In this document: in pieces, positions 25,491-34,376 of the stretch
Position numbering within the stretch: the stretch's first letter is position 1
Layout of the letters: each line of letters starts with the position of its first letter
NCBI RefSeq assembly: GCF_000367925.1
Contig: NZ_KB849175.1
Coordinates: 87,395 to 151,394, forward strand
Source of the DNA: Acinetobacter bohemicus ANC 3994
GTDB taxonomy: Bacteria; Pseudomonadota; Gammaproteobacteria; Pseudomonadales; Moraxellaceae
DNA: 64,000 nt
Direction: 5' to 3'
Notes under the pieces: generated by a model
Seen by the model: the letters and a program-made list of their open reading frames with translations, nothing else
Told to the model about the DNA's origin: nothing
Databases searched by the model: none
Made by a program: the position numbers and the translations under genes

Positions 25491-26042
25491 ATGCCATCTT
25501 CACTGTTTAACTTTACAATACTCTGTGCCATAACTGGTCTTACAATGGCTGGCTGCGCCAACACCCCAATGTCCTCATCCAATAATCAACATCGGGTAAT
25601 CGTTCATGCTGTGTCTGCTCAGGGTGTCGGTCAGGCTATTGGCAGTATTCAATTTAAAGACAGTCCAGCAGGTTTAGTGATTAACACCCACTTGTCTGAT
25701 TTGCCACCCGGTCCTCATGGTTTCCATATTCATGAAAAAGGTTCATGTGACCCTGCCGAAAAAGATGGAAAAATGGGTGCAGCCATTGCCGCAGGTGGGC
25801 ATTTTAATCCCAATCAAGCCCCTCATCACGGTACGCCAAAAACGGGGCATCTCGGTGATTTACCCATATTAAATGTTGATGCTAAAGGGCAAGCGAAAAC
25901 CAGCTTAATTGCGCCGCGCTTAAAATTGGCAGACATTCATGGTTTAGCGGTGATGGTACATGCGGGTGGCGATAATTATGCCGATCAGCCTAAACCCTTA
26001 GGCGGTGGTGGAGAGCGCATTGCTTGTGGTCTGATTCAATAA
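25491..26042 (+). CDS. sodC: Copper/zinc superoxide dismutase, lipoprotein
   Basis: Dismutates superoxide in the periplasm. 183 aa. The signal ends in a lipobox LTMAGC (Cys19), so it is membrane-tethered. Metal ligands are visible: HGFHIHEKGSCDP, GGHFNPNQAPHHG, HAGGDNYAD and the Arg/Cys end GGGGERIACG, whose cysteine pairs with that in GSCDP. Start ATG 25491 has AAAGGA upstream; a longer frame from 25449 would place charged residues before the signal and is rejected. Its original terminator has been split by a repeat element. Confidence 0.94.
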   Translation: MPSSLFNFTILCAITGLTMAGCANTPMSSSNNQHRVIVHAVSAQGVGQAIGSIQFKDSPAGLVINTHLSDLPPGPHGFHIHEKGSCDPAEKDGKMGAAIAAGGHFNPNQAPHHGTPKTGHLGDLPILNVDAKGQAKTSLIAPRLKLADIHGLAVMVHAGGDNYADQPKPLGGGGERIACGLIQ

Positions 26043-26079
26043 TCTTCTTTAACACGATTTAAGAAAGCAGGCTCCAGAC

Positions 26080-26385
26080 TAATAGCAGTCAGTTAAGAAA
26101 TTGACTGGTATTTTATTTTTAAATTCATGATTTTATTCGATACACGGAAATGTCATCCGCAACTGTTCGAGGCAAAACTATTTTTAAATAGTAAGGTTTC
26201 TGCGATTAATTAATCAATAAAAGGTATTTGACGAGTTTTGCGGATGACAAATGCCTTTGATTACTTTGGGCTTATCCAAAGTAATAAATGAGCTCCGAGT
26301 ATTTGATTTAAAAACATAAGACTCCGTTGTGAATAACTAAAAAGCTAAGGACTTTATTTCTAAAACCCTTAACTGACTGGCATTA
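26080..26385. mobile_element. Non-autonomous repeat element, copy 2 (306 bp, inverted)
   Basis: Reverse-complement copy of 20529-20837. Terminal repeats TAATAGCAGTCAGTTAAG (26080-26097) and 26368-26385. Exact 11-base direct repeats AGGCTCCAGAC (26069-26079 and 26386-26396) flank it, showing a transposition event with an 11-base target duplication. No gene inside. A hairpin near its left end (CAGTCA ... TGACTG, then a T-rich stretch from about 26104) can terminate transcription coming from sodC. The long duplication is like that made by IS4/IS231-type transposases. Confidence 0.88.
26086..26119 (+). terminator. Terminator carried by repeat copy 2
   Basis: CAGTCA pairs with TGACTG around a loop at 26086-26107, followed by TATTTTATTTTT. 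Weaker than in copy 1 because of a few changes, but in the same place relative to the upstream gene. Confidence 0.6.
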
Positions 26386-26509
26386 AGGCTCCAGACCTGC
26401 TTTTTGTTCAATTGGCTCGCTTATAACAAAGTTCCTTCAAGCACATAAATTGACAGCACAGTTAAAAAAGCTCACGCTATATGCATAATAATGAAACTTT
26501 AGAAAAATC

Positions 26510-28660
26510 GTGAATAGCCTAAAAGATCTACTGCAACGCTTTAAATCTAATTCCATTTTGATCTATTGCGTGCAAATTTTTATTGTTCTTAGCGGAACGA
26601 CACTCGGTCTGCTTTTTTTAGATCATGAACCCTTAATTGTGCCGATCACTTTAGGGGTAATTGCAACGGCTCTGACCGATTTTGATGATCGCTTGAGTAT
26701 TCGTCTACGCAATTTACTCTATGTCTGCATTTTGTTTTTTGCTGTCAGTGGTATTCTCGAATTTCTCTACCCTTATAAACTGCTGTTTATTTTGTATTTA
26801 TCCCTGTCCAGTGCTGCTTTTATTTTAATGGGTGCATTGGGACAGCGTTATGCGACCATTTCTTTTGGTACAATTTTATTGTCTATTTACACTATGTTTG
26901 GACTGGGTGAATACAGCGAATGGTATCAACAGCCCAGCTATTTTGTGCTAGGTGCACTGTGGTATGGCTTAACTTCAATCATCTTTTATTTACTCAAACC
27001 TACTCAAGCACTACAAGACAATTTAGCCGCCAATTTTAATGCCATCGCAGACTTACTGCTGAGCAAAGCTCATCTATTTGACCCAGACAATAGCGATAAT
27101 ATTGAACCCTTGCTTTACCAACTTTCACTTAAAAACAGCCTGGTGGTACAAAGTTTAAATATGACCAAAGGTTCTTTATTAACCCGTTTAAAAGCCGCTC
27201 GCGCCAATAAAAATACCATTTACTGGCTCAATTTGTATTTTTTAGCACAAGACATTCATGAACAAGCCACATCCAATTATTTGCATTACGAAAAAATTCA
27301 TCAAAATTTCAGCCGCACCGACCTCATTTTTCGCATTCAAAAAAATGTAAAACTGCATGCTTTATCCTGTCAGAAACTGGCACAAAATATTCTCAACCAT
27401 CAGACCTACCAATCTGACCCACAAACAGATCTTGCAATTGCCAACTTAGAACACTCCATCCAACTATGGATTGCAGAAAACCCACATAATTTAGAAGTGA
27501 AAAACCTGCTGCTGATTTTGCGCAATTTAAAGAAAATTCAAGAACAATTTATTAACCTCAGTCGTGAACAGAATAATTATCGTCAAAACTATTTTCAGCA
27601 TCAGGACAACTTAAACCTGTTGGATGACGATATTCACGATCTGCCAGATTTATGGCTCAAACTTAAACAGCACTTAACTCCGCAGTCTGCTCTGTTTCGC
27701 CATGCTGTCCGTATCGCCTTTGTTTTTGCCGTTGGTTATGCCATTTCATTATTGCCCTTTGCCAAACATGGTTACTGGATTTTACTCACCAGTCTATTTG
27801 TCTGTCAGATGAGTTACTTTGCCACCAAAAGCCGGCTAAAACTGCGTACTTTAGGCACAATATTAGGCGTGATTTTAGGTATCCCCGTTTTATATTTTGT
27901 ACCCAGTATTGAAGGACAATTGGTGCTGACCATTATTTTTGGCGTATCTTTTTTCTATTTACGCTCGAAAAAATATGCCATGGCGACCCTGATGGCAACG
28001 CTCATGGTGTTACTGATTTTCAACTTAAAAGGTGCAGGTTATGCCATTATTTTACCGCGCATGATCGACACCCTTTTAGGTTGTTTCATTGCATGGTTTG
28101 CGGTCAGTTTTATTTGGCCCGATTGGAATTTTCGTGATATTTCCAACACCATCAAAAAAAGTAATCAGGCCACACTGGACTATTTCGATGCCGTGGTTCA
28201 ACAATACCAGTCGGGTAAAAACAACAGTATTGATTATCGTAAAGCACGTCGTTCGGCCCATAATGCACAAATTGAACTGTCGAGCATGATTTCCAGTTTA
28301 ACGACCGAACCGAACCCGAACCAAGCACTGATTCATTCCGCATTTCGCTATTTGGTTTATAGCCACAGTCAGTTGAGTTATGTCTCGGCTTTAGGCAGCC
28401 ACCGTGAACAGGTACAAGACACACAAGTACTGGATTTAATGCGCTGGTGCAAAGACACTTTGTTCTCGGTACTGTTGCAACAACAGCCTTTAGCCGAAGA
28501 TCAAGTTCAAGCGAAGCTAGAAGAAATTCAACAGATAAGCGCACAAGATAATTTATCCGAGGACGTATTATTGGTACTGAAACAGATTAGTTTATTATTG
28601 GAAACCTTGCCTGAATTGTTAAAGTTAAGAACGGCATTGTTTATACAGGAAATAAAATAA
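26510..28660 (+). CDS. YccS/YhfK family FUSC-type membrane transporter
   Basis: 716 aa. Two sets of about five to six hydrophobic spans (residues 15-165 and 395-530) separated by a long cytoplasmic helical region, then a C-terminal helical domain. This arrangement with TALTDFDDRLSIRLRNLL early and GYWILLTSLFVCQMSYFAT before the second block is the YccS pattern. The FUSC group includes the aromatic acid exporter AaeB, so efflux of small organic acids is plausible but not shown. Start is GTG 26510; no better ATG exists near it. Confidence 0.85.
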   Translation: MNSLKDLLQRFKSNSILIYCVQIFIVLSGTTLGLLFLDHEPLIVPITLGVIATALTDFDDRLSIRLRNLLYVCILFFAVSGILEFLYPYKLLFILYLSLSSAAFILMGALGQRYATISFGTILLSIYTMFGLGEYSEWYQQPSYFVLGALWYGLTSIIFYLLKPTQALQDNLAANFNAIADLLLSKAHLFDPDNSDNIEPLLYQLSLKNSLVVQSLNMTKGSLLTRLKAARANKNTIYWLNLYFLAQDIHEQATSNYLHYEKIHQNFSRTDLIFRIQKNVKLHALSCQKLAQNILNHQTYQSDPQTDLAIANLEHSIQLWIAENPHNLEVKNLLLILRNLKKIQEQFINLSREQNNYRQNYFQHQDNLNLLDDDIHDLPDLWLKLKQHLTPQSALFRHAVRIAFVFAVGYAISLLPFAKHGYWILLTSLFVCQMSYFATKSRLKLRTLGTILGVILGIPVLYFVPSIEGQLVLTIIFGVSFFYLRSKKYAMATLMATLMVLLIFNLKGAGYAIILPRMIDTLLGCFIAWFAVSFIWPDWNFRDISNTIKKSNQATLDYFDAVVQQYQSGKNNSIDYRKARRSAHNAQIELSSMISSLTTEPNPNQALIHSAFRYLVYSHSQLSYVSALGSHREQVQDTQVLDLMRWCKDTLFSVLLQQQPLAEDQVQAKLEEIQQISAQDNLSEDVLLVLKQISLLLETLPELLKLRTALFIQEIK

Positions 28661-28775
28661 TCCGAGTTAAACCGTTGGTTATAAATATTTGATATAAATA
28701 ATAAATATAATTATTTTTCATTCACCAATGCGGCAATATTGAGTACACTCAGGGTTCATTCTCATTGATTTAAGC

Positions 28776-29078
28776 ATGACCATGAATATCCAAACTTTAC
28801 GTGTTGTCGGTCTTTTGGAAGGTCTTTCCTTTCTGCTGCTTTTATTCATCGCCATGCCGATGAAATATATGTTTGATAATCCAGTTTTAGTGAAATATGT
28901 CGGTATGGGGCACGGCGTACTTTTCATTCTGTTTTTAATTGTTTTATTTGCCGTTTGTGAAAAACAGAAATGGTCAATTACGATTTTTCTCATGGGTCTA
29001 GCTGCCTCTATTTTACCGTTTGGACCTTTTGTTTTTGATCGCAAATTAAAGCGCTTTGAACAACCCATCAGTGAATAA
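28776..29078 (+). CDS. DUF3817 small membrane protein
   Basis: 100 aa with three hydrophobic spans and the family start LRVVGLLEGLSFLLLLFIAMPMKY, then GMGHGVLFILFL and GPFVFDRKLKR at the end. Family of unknown function found widely in bacteria and sometimes fused to transporters. ATG 28776; ATG 28782 is an in-frame alternative. Convergent with craA. Confidence 0.85.
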   Translation: MTMNIQTLRVVGLLEGLSFLLLLFIAMPMKYMFDNPVLVKYVGMGHGVLFILFLIVLFAVCEKQKWSITIFLMGLAASILPFGPFVFDRKLKRFEQPISE

Positions 29079-29110
29079 AAAAATATTTCCCTATCTTTAA
29101 ATTCATGCGC

Positions 29111-29137
29111 CCTCTCCTACAATTTTTGAAGGAGAGG
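29111..29137. terminator. Possible terminator between DUF3817 and craA genes
   Basis: CCTCTCCT (29111-29118) pairs with AGGAGAGG (29130-29137). There is no good T tract, so it is weak as a terminator. Confidence 0.35.
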
Positions 29138-29156
29138 AACTCATTAAGTCAATGCG

Positions 29157-30386
29157 TTAAAACACGCCGCTTTGTTTACGTTCCTGTAGCACTTGTTTCA
29201 ATATTGCCCGAGGGAAAGTAAACCACAGCGCAATCAAGACCAAACATGACACGCTATAACCAATTAAATGAAATTGTTCATATAGCACACGAACCAATTC
29301 AATAATAAAGAAGAAGCTAAACATCAACAGCATCGACACTGCTGCTGCCACAGTTCCTTTCGAAACTTCGGAAGACATGAGAGCAAAACGATAAAGTACC
29401 GAAAAACTAATGCCTTCACCAAAGCTCAGTAGCGTCATTCCTGCAATCAAGCACCAGATCAGATAATCCTGCCAAATTACCCCTGCAACTAAAACCAAAC
29501 TTCCCAGCAACATAATGGGTAAACCAATCAGCACGGACTGACCCAAAGCCAATTTGTCGATAATTTTAATCAGCACAATATTGCCCAGAATTAAGCCACC
29601 CAGCACTGGAAATTGTGCCAAGCCATATTGCATGCTACTAAAACCCAATTCTTCCACCAACATGACGGGTGACAGCGCAATCCACAGCATTAACGGCATA
29701 CTGACCATGGGCAGCGCCAAAGTCATGCCTAAAAAGCGTTTGTTTTTATAGACCTGTTTAAAGTCATACAAAATATGGCTGAGCGGCTGTTTTCGGATAC
29801 TCACTTGGCTTTCTGGCATTTTAGCTTTTAAACCAAACCAACTTAAAAATGCCAAGAATGCGATACCAATAAAGCCCCAATGCCATGACACATGGTCAAT
29901 CAGAAAGGCACCCACCACAGGCCCCAGTAATGGCGCAAGCAGTGAAATATTCGCCATAAGTGCCATGACCTTAATGGCATCACGTTCTTCAAAGGTTTCT
30001 TGAATTGCGGCATAACCGACGGCGGAAATCACCGTTAAGCCTATGCCTTGTAAAAAGCGTAGTGCTAAAAAGCTTTCAATATTCTGTGTCAGTAAAATGA
30101 GTAAGCAACAGACAACAAAAAACAATACGCCTGCCAGTAGAACTTTTTTTCGTCCTATGCGGTCAGACAATGGGCCGAGTAGCCATGCAACACATGCACC
30201 ACCGAGTAAATAAAATGACATAGACGAGGGTGCCCAACTGCTACTCACACCAAACTCTTTGGTAATGGCAAGCATAGCGGGTTGGACTAAGTCGTTACCG
30301 ATATAGACGGAAAATTCAAATAACACCAATGCCAATGGGAACATAAGCGTGGCACGGCTTAACGTTGTGGTTTTAACCTTTTGCAT
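29157..30386 (-). CDS. craA: CraA/MdfA-like major facilitator drug efflux pump
   Basis: 409 aa, twelve transmembrane spans. Proton-driven multidrug exporter; CraA gives intrinsic chloramphenicol resistance in A. baumannii. Close to CraA along its whole length and to E. coli MdfA: LVLFEFSVYIGND with the membrane-embedded acidic residues, WAPSSMSFYLLGGA, GPLSDRIGRKKVLLAG (motif A), LRFLQGIGL with motif B arginine, GYAAIQE and LAPLLGPVVGAF (motif C). Start ATG 30386. Single gene. Whether it confers resistance here depends on expression. Confidence 0.9.
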   Translation of the reverse strand: MQKVKTTTLSRATLMFPLALVLFEFSVYIGNDLVQPAMLAITKEFGVSSSWAPSSMSFYLLGGACVAWLLGPLSDRIGRKKVLLAGVLFFVVCCLLILLTQNIESFLALRFLQGIGLTVISAVGYAAIQETFEERDAIKVMALMANISLLAPLLGPVVGAFLIDHVSWHWGFIGIAFLAFLSWFGLKAKMPESQVSIRKQPLSHILYDFKQVYKNKRFLGMTLALPMVSMPLMLWIALSPVMLVEELGFSSMQYGLAQFPVLGGLILGNIVLIKIIDKLALGQSVLIGLPIMLLGSLVLVAGVIWQDYLIWCLIAGMTLLSFGEGISFSVLYRFALMSSEVSKGTVAAAVSMLLMFSFFFIIELVRVLYEQFHLIGYSVSCLVLIALWFTFPRAILKQVLQERKQSGVF

Positions 30387-30623
30387 TGTTTTCTACATAT
30401 CGTTATAGGCTTGTGGAGCTAAACACTATTTTTAGGGAGATAAGCGTCAGCCCAATGACAAGCACTGAGTTTTTAGAAATTGAGTTGGAAAAATACGCTT
30501 TAAAATAAGCGATTTAAAACACCGTTTTCACAAGGTGTCTGAGTAGATAAAAATAAATAATTGTGAGGTTTTATAACAGAGCCAAGTATGTTTTTTTGGC
30601 TCTATTCTTATAGTTTAGCAGAC

Positions 30624-32045
30624 TTATAAAATTGCTTCTGTAAATTTAATTTCAGGATTTGGCTTAAATTGAAGCCATTTATTTTTCATCCAATGTTCGA
30701 CTTTGTCTTTCCCTAGAATCGCTAGTAAATTATTAAGTAAAATGAACTTTGCTAACTTATCAAAATAATAAACTGTCACTCGTACATTTCGATCTATATC
30801 ATCATTTAAGCTGAATAAATCTAAGATATAGTCCTTGTCTGAATAATCTAATGAATGACCCCAAATAGTAATTTTTAAATTTAATAGACCTTCCATTTCA
30901 ATAGAACTTCTCACTCCCTTTTTATAGCGTTCATCATATTCTCGTTCAAAACTTTCCATTTTTCTGCGATGCTCAGAAATTCTAATTTTAAAAACATCTA
31001 AAAATAAATAATCGGTGTCTTTAAAAAGTTTTTGATGATATTTCGTAAAACCATATGCTTTTATTTTTTCCAGTGATTCATCTGATAAGTCTGAAACACC
31101 CAAAACAATATTTTGTTTCTCTACTGATGAACCATGCAAATAGTCCACTTCAACATTTTTATGAATTCGTTGATATGTGTTTGTATAATTGAATGAATAA
31201 ATTTTATCTGGATCCAACCAACTTTCCGACTTGATTATAAATTGATTTTTTTCTTTTAAATTCTTTATAATTGTTTCCAAATAAAGATTAAATAATTGTA
31301 TAAAATCTTCTAACTGTTCAGCTAGATAATCAATAAAGTAGCTGGGGCTAAAACCATTAGACCTGTTGGCACCATTACAAAATTTCTTATGAATATTAAT
31401 AAAAATTCCCGTTGTAGTTTTAAATGGCTTTCCAGTTCGTAAATCTCTTGATAGAACTCTACTCATATGTTCTTTGACTGTTAGATGAAAGAAATTCAAT
31501 GTGTTCAAATTTTTGTTATTAATTTTTGGTTTGGAATTATCGGTACCATTAAAATAATTTATTATTTCTTCCTCTGTTTCAATATTTTCAATCTCTTGAA
31601 TTTTCTTTCCAACTAAAGTTAAAACGTTTTCAATTTTTTGCTCGAAATCAATCCATGTTTTTATTTCTTCAACATGATTTTTAAAATATTGATACCAACA
31701 ATTAAGAGACAATCTATATTGAGCTTTAATAACATCTTGTGCAGAAAAGAGGATACTATCTGTCAAATAAAACTCTTTTGTTTTTTCTATAAAGTTGGGA
31801 TCACGAGTTTTAGAAAACAATTCATCAAAATTCATCTGATGAGGTGGTTGTTCCATCCCTTCACGCTTCTGAAAGGTTTTATCTATCAAATTTAGCCATT
31901 CATCAATTTTCATTTCTTCTAAGTTTTTGGGTAAACCACCTGTATTTTTACCTTCGATCGCACTCATTACATCCATAAAATGGTCATACTTCGTCGGCAA
32001 ATAATGCGACAAATCAAAACCGTTACCGACAATTAAAATATTCAT
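30624..32045 (-). CDS. AbiH family phage abortive-infection protein
   Basis: 473 aa. Recognised by the N-terminal ILIVGNGFDLSHYLPTKYDHF, the defining motif of AbiH, and by IYSFNYTNTYQR, VDYLHGS and ITIWGHSLDYSDKDY near residues 290-420. AbiH from Lactococcus stops phage by abortive infection through an unknown mechanism; the GNGFDL motif suggests nucleotide binding. The gene is clearly more AT-rich and lysine/asparagine-rich than its neighbours, fitting horizontal transfer, and stands alone. Start ATG 32045 has GGGGAA upstream; the longer frame to 32090 runs through a terminator and is rejected. Confidence 0.88.
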   Translation of the reverse strand: MNILIVGNGFDLSHYLPTKYDHFMDVMSAIEGKNTGGLPKNLEEMKIDEWLNLIDKTFQKREGMEQPPHQMNFDELFSKTRDPNFIEKTKEFYLTDSILFSAQDVIKAQYRLSLNCWYQYFKNHVEEIKTWIDFEQKIENVLTLVGKKIQEIENIETEEEIINYFNGTDNSKPKINNKNLNTLNFFHLTVKEHMSRVLSRDLRTGKPFKTTTGIFINIHKKFCNGANRSNGFSPSYFIDYLAEQLEDFIQLFNLYLETIIKNLKEKNQFIIKSESWLDPDKIYSFNYTNTYQRIHKNVEVDYLHGSSVEKQNIVLGVSDLSDESLEKIKAYGFTKYHQKLFKDTDYLFLDVFKIRISEHRRKMESFEREYDERYKKGVRSSIEMEGLLNLKITIWGHSLDYSDKDYILDLFSLNDDIDRNVRVTVYYFDKLAKFILLNNLLAILGKDKVEHWMKNKWLQFKPNPEIKFTEAIL

Positions 32046-32064
32046 TGTTATTATTTCCCCAAAA

Positions 32065-32096
32065 CAAAAAAAGTGCATCAACCGATACACTTTTTA
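32065..32096 (-). terminator. Terminator of the 32139 lipoprotein gene
   Basis: AAAAAGTG (32067-32074) pairs with CACTTTTT (32088-32095). It separates the lipoprotein gene from abiH. Confidence 0.7.
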
Positions 32097-32138
32097 TGAG
32101 GCTTTATCACTTAACTTTCAAGCAAAATCAAATATTTA

Positions 32139-32516
32139 TTATGAGCAAATGGCTGTTTGAAAACTTCTTTTATTTTTACCACGGGCACATTGATAACTCG
32201 TCTTGGTTTCCTGCAACTCCCAATTATTTTCCACACGCTTAAAAACATAATCGGTACGAATCGCACTGACAGAATCATCCATTAAATTTGACTCAATCAC
32301 TGCAATCTGTGCAGCCGTTGGCGATTCTACGCGATTAAATACCTGACGAATCGAAAGACTATTTTGATTTTTAACCAAATCAGGTTGTGCTTTTAACACC
32401 TGTTGCATTGGCATATCTGCACCAGTAAAACTGACTTTACTGGCTAATTTTTCAGTCGTTGCACAACCAGAAAGTACAGCTAAACACAAAGCAGAAATTG
32501 AAAATAAACGAATCAT
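32139..32516 (-). CDS. Small lipoprotein of unknown function
   Basis: 125 aa. Signal peptide with lipobox LSGC (Cys17) and start ATG 32516 (MIRLFSISALCLAVLSGC). The mature part contains ADMPMQQVLKAQPDLVKNQ and a YVFKRVENNWELQETKTSYQC strand, with a second cysteine and a basic end. I know no name for it. Placed between the D2HGDH gene and abiH with a terminator on each side, so expressed alone. The ribosome site GGGGAA is like that before abiH. Confidence 0.75.
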   Translation of the reverse strand: MIRLFSISALCLAVLSGCATTEKLASKVSFTGADMPMQQVLKAQPDLVKNQNSLSIRQVFNRVESPTAAQIAVIESNLMDDSVSAIRTDYVFKRVENNWELQETKTSYQCARGKNKRSFQTAICS

Positions 32517-32534
32517 TAGTATATTCCCCAAAAC

Positions 32535-32560
32535 AAAAAAGGCATCGCACCCATGATGCC
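32535..32560 (-). terminator. Terminator of the D-2-hydroxyglutarate dehydrogenase gene
   Basis: GGCATC (32541-32546) pairs with GATGCC (32555-32560); on the minus strand a run of six T follows. Confidence 0.7.
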
Positions 32561-32612
32561 ATGCCTTCATTTTTCACACGATTAACTTTATGTAGTTATC
32601 CGCGCAACAAAC

Positions 32613-34022
32613 TTATAAATCAAATAACTTACCCGGATTCATAATGCCTTTCGGGTCAAATACTTGTTTCAAAGCTTTCATGTATTCAATTTCTTGCGCA
32701 GTACGTGAATATTCCAAATATGGTTTTTTGGTCATGCCCACGCCATGTTCCGCAGAAATTGAACCATCATATTTTTTCACGGTTTCAAATACATATTTAT
32801 TCACCACCTGACATTTGGCAAAAAATTCATCTTTACTTAAATCAGCAGGTTTTAAGATATTTAAATGCAAGTTACCGTCACCAATATGACCGAACCAACA
32901 AATATCAAAATCAGGATAATTTGCTTCTACAATTTCATCAATTTCTTTAATGAATGCAGGAACGTGAGTAATTAACACCGAAATGTCATTTTTGTATGGG
33001 GTAAATGGCGCGATTGATTCAGAAATGTCTTCACGCAAACGCCATAAGCTATGCACTTGGTCTAGGCTTTGGCTCATCACGCCATCTAGCACCCAGCCTT
33101 GTTCCATGCAATGCTCAAAGATTTCCATTGCCGCATCCATAATGGGTTCATATGGCGCTTCAAATTCAAGCAAGACATAAAAAGGACAAGCTGTTTCAAA
33201 TGGACGTTGCACGTGACCATGATCCAACACTTTCTGCATCGCCAATTCACCGAAGAATTCAAATGCAGTTAAATCAATTTTGCTTTGAAATGCGTGCAGC
33301 ACAGGCATAATCGCATCAAAGTCAGGTACACCCAATACCATCACTTGTAAATCATGTGGTTGACGCTCAAGTTTAATTTCAGCTTCAGTCACTAAACCTA
33401 AAGTGCCTTCACCGCCAATAAATAAGTGTTGTAACGCATAACCTGTGGCATTTTTAATCATGCCTTTGTTCAAGCGCAGCACATCACCTTTACCCGTCAC
33501 AACGGTTAAACCTAGCACCCAGTTACGTGTCATGCCGTATTTAATCACTTTAATACCGCCGGCATTGGTGCCAATGTTACCGCCAATTTGCGATGAACCT
33601 GAAGATGCAAAATCAACCGGATAATACATGCCTTGTTGTTCAGCATAGTTTTGCAATTGTTCTGTCACCACACCTGCTTGTACACGTACCATACGATCTG
33701 CGGGGAAGAACTCAAGAATTTGGTTCATTTTGTCGAAGCTCACGACAATTTCACCAGCAGCTGCCACAGCACCCGCAGATAAACCTGTACGACCACCCGA
33801 TGGGGTAATTGCAATATCAAACTGATTCGCCAGTTTTACAATCGCTTGCACTTGTTCTGTGCTGGATGGAAAAACGATGACAGATGGATTTGGATCGAAA
33901 TGTTTAGTGTGGTCTCGACCCCAATTCTGGAGGCTGTCCGCATCGGTTTTAATGCGGTTTTCACCAACAATAGCTGTCAATTGGGTTAATAACTCAGGTG
34001 TTAAAGCGACTGGAGCATTCAT
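32613..34022 (-). CDS. FAD-linked D-2-hydroxyglutarate dehydrogenase
   Basis: 469 aa. FAD-binding (PCMH) domain with PSGGRTGLSAGAV and GGNIGTNAGGIKVIKYGMTRN, and a C-terminal oxidase domain with zinc/substrate motifs GHIGDGNLHLNI and SAEHGVGMTKK. The D-lactate/D-2-hydroxyglutarate branch cannot be fully separated by motifs, but divergent placement next to serA points to D2HGDH: SerA makes D-2-hydroxyglutarate while regenerating NAD, and in Pseudomonas stutzeri D2HGDH removes it to pull serine synthesis forward. Start ATG 34022 (MNAPVALTPELL). Electrons likely pass to electron-transfer flavoprotein. Confidence 0.88.
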   Translation of the reverse strand: MNAPVALTPELLTQLTAIVGENRIKTDADSLQNWGRDHTKHFDPNPSVIVFPSSTEQVQAIVKLANQFDIAITPSGGRTGLSAGAVAAAGEIVVSFDKMNQILEFFPADRMVRVQAGVVTEQLQNYAEQQGMYYPVDFASSGSSQIGGNIGTNAGGIKVIKYGMTRNWVLGLTVVTGKGDVLRLNKGMIKNATGYALQHLFIGGEGTLGLVTEAEIKLERQPHDLQVMVLGVPDFDAIMPVLHAFQSKIDLTAFEFFGELAMQKVLDHGHVQRPFETACPFYVLLEFEAPYEPIMDAAMEIFEHCMEQGWVLDGVMSQSLDQVHSLWRLREDISESIAPFTPYKNDISVLITHVPAFIKEIDEIVEANYPDFDICWFGHIGDGNLHLNILKPADLSKDEFFAKCQVVNKYVFETVKKYDGSISAEHGVGMTKKPYLEYSRTAQEIEYMKALKQVFDPKGIMNPGKLFDL

Positions 34023-34376
34023 CGTTTGCAGACCTAGCAAGAAATATACAAGTGGTGGATGGTCTATACAGCATTCATTTAAAAAAGAGGAATAAAAGAA
34101 CACTGCCTAAGACTGGGCGTGAAGATAAAATCAACAGCATCACGGCGATGCTTTCACTGCACAGCATTATAAGACATTTTCTCTCGAAACCCTGCGAAAA
34201 TAAGCTTTTTGATTATCGCACCTTAGAAATTACAGCTTTAGTTAGACCAAAATCTGCATTTCATAGTGTATCTATTGCAAAAATACCTATCCGTTGCGTC
34301 ATAAAGGAAATGTATATAGACCCTTCTCGTATGTTATCATATCGCGACTAAATTTGGCCTTTGTAGCGGAGCCGTA
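34023..34376. promoter_or_regulatory. Divergent promoter region of D2HGDH and serA
   Basis: 354 bases with no gene. For serA, TTGCGT (about 34293) and TATAGA (about 34314) are spaced 15 bases and give a weak sigma-70 candidate. GCGGAG before ATG 34377 is the ribosome site. No operator palindrome was recognised. Confidence 0.4.

Larger units (their letters stand above)
26064..26405 (+). terminator. sodC terminator, interrupted by repeat copy 2
   Basis: AAAGCAGG (26064-26071) and CCTGCTTTTT (26396-26405) are complementary and would have formed the sodC terminator around a short loop. They are now separated by the 306-bp element plus an 11-bp duplication. The restored hairpin is inferred by removing the element and one duplicate. 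Confidence 0.75.
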
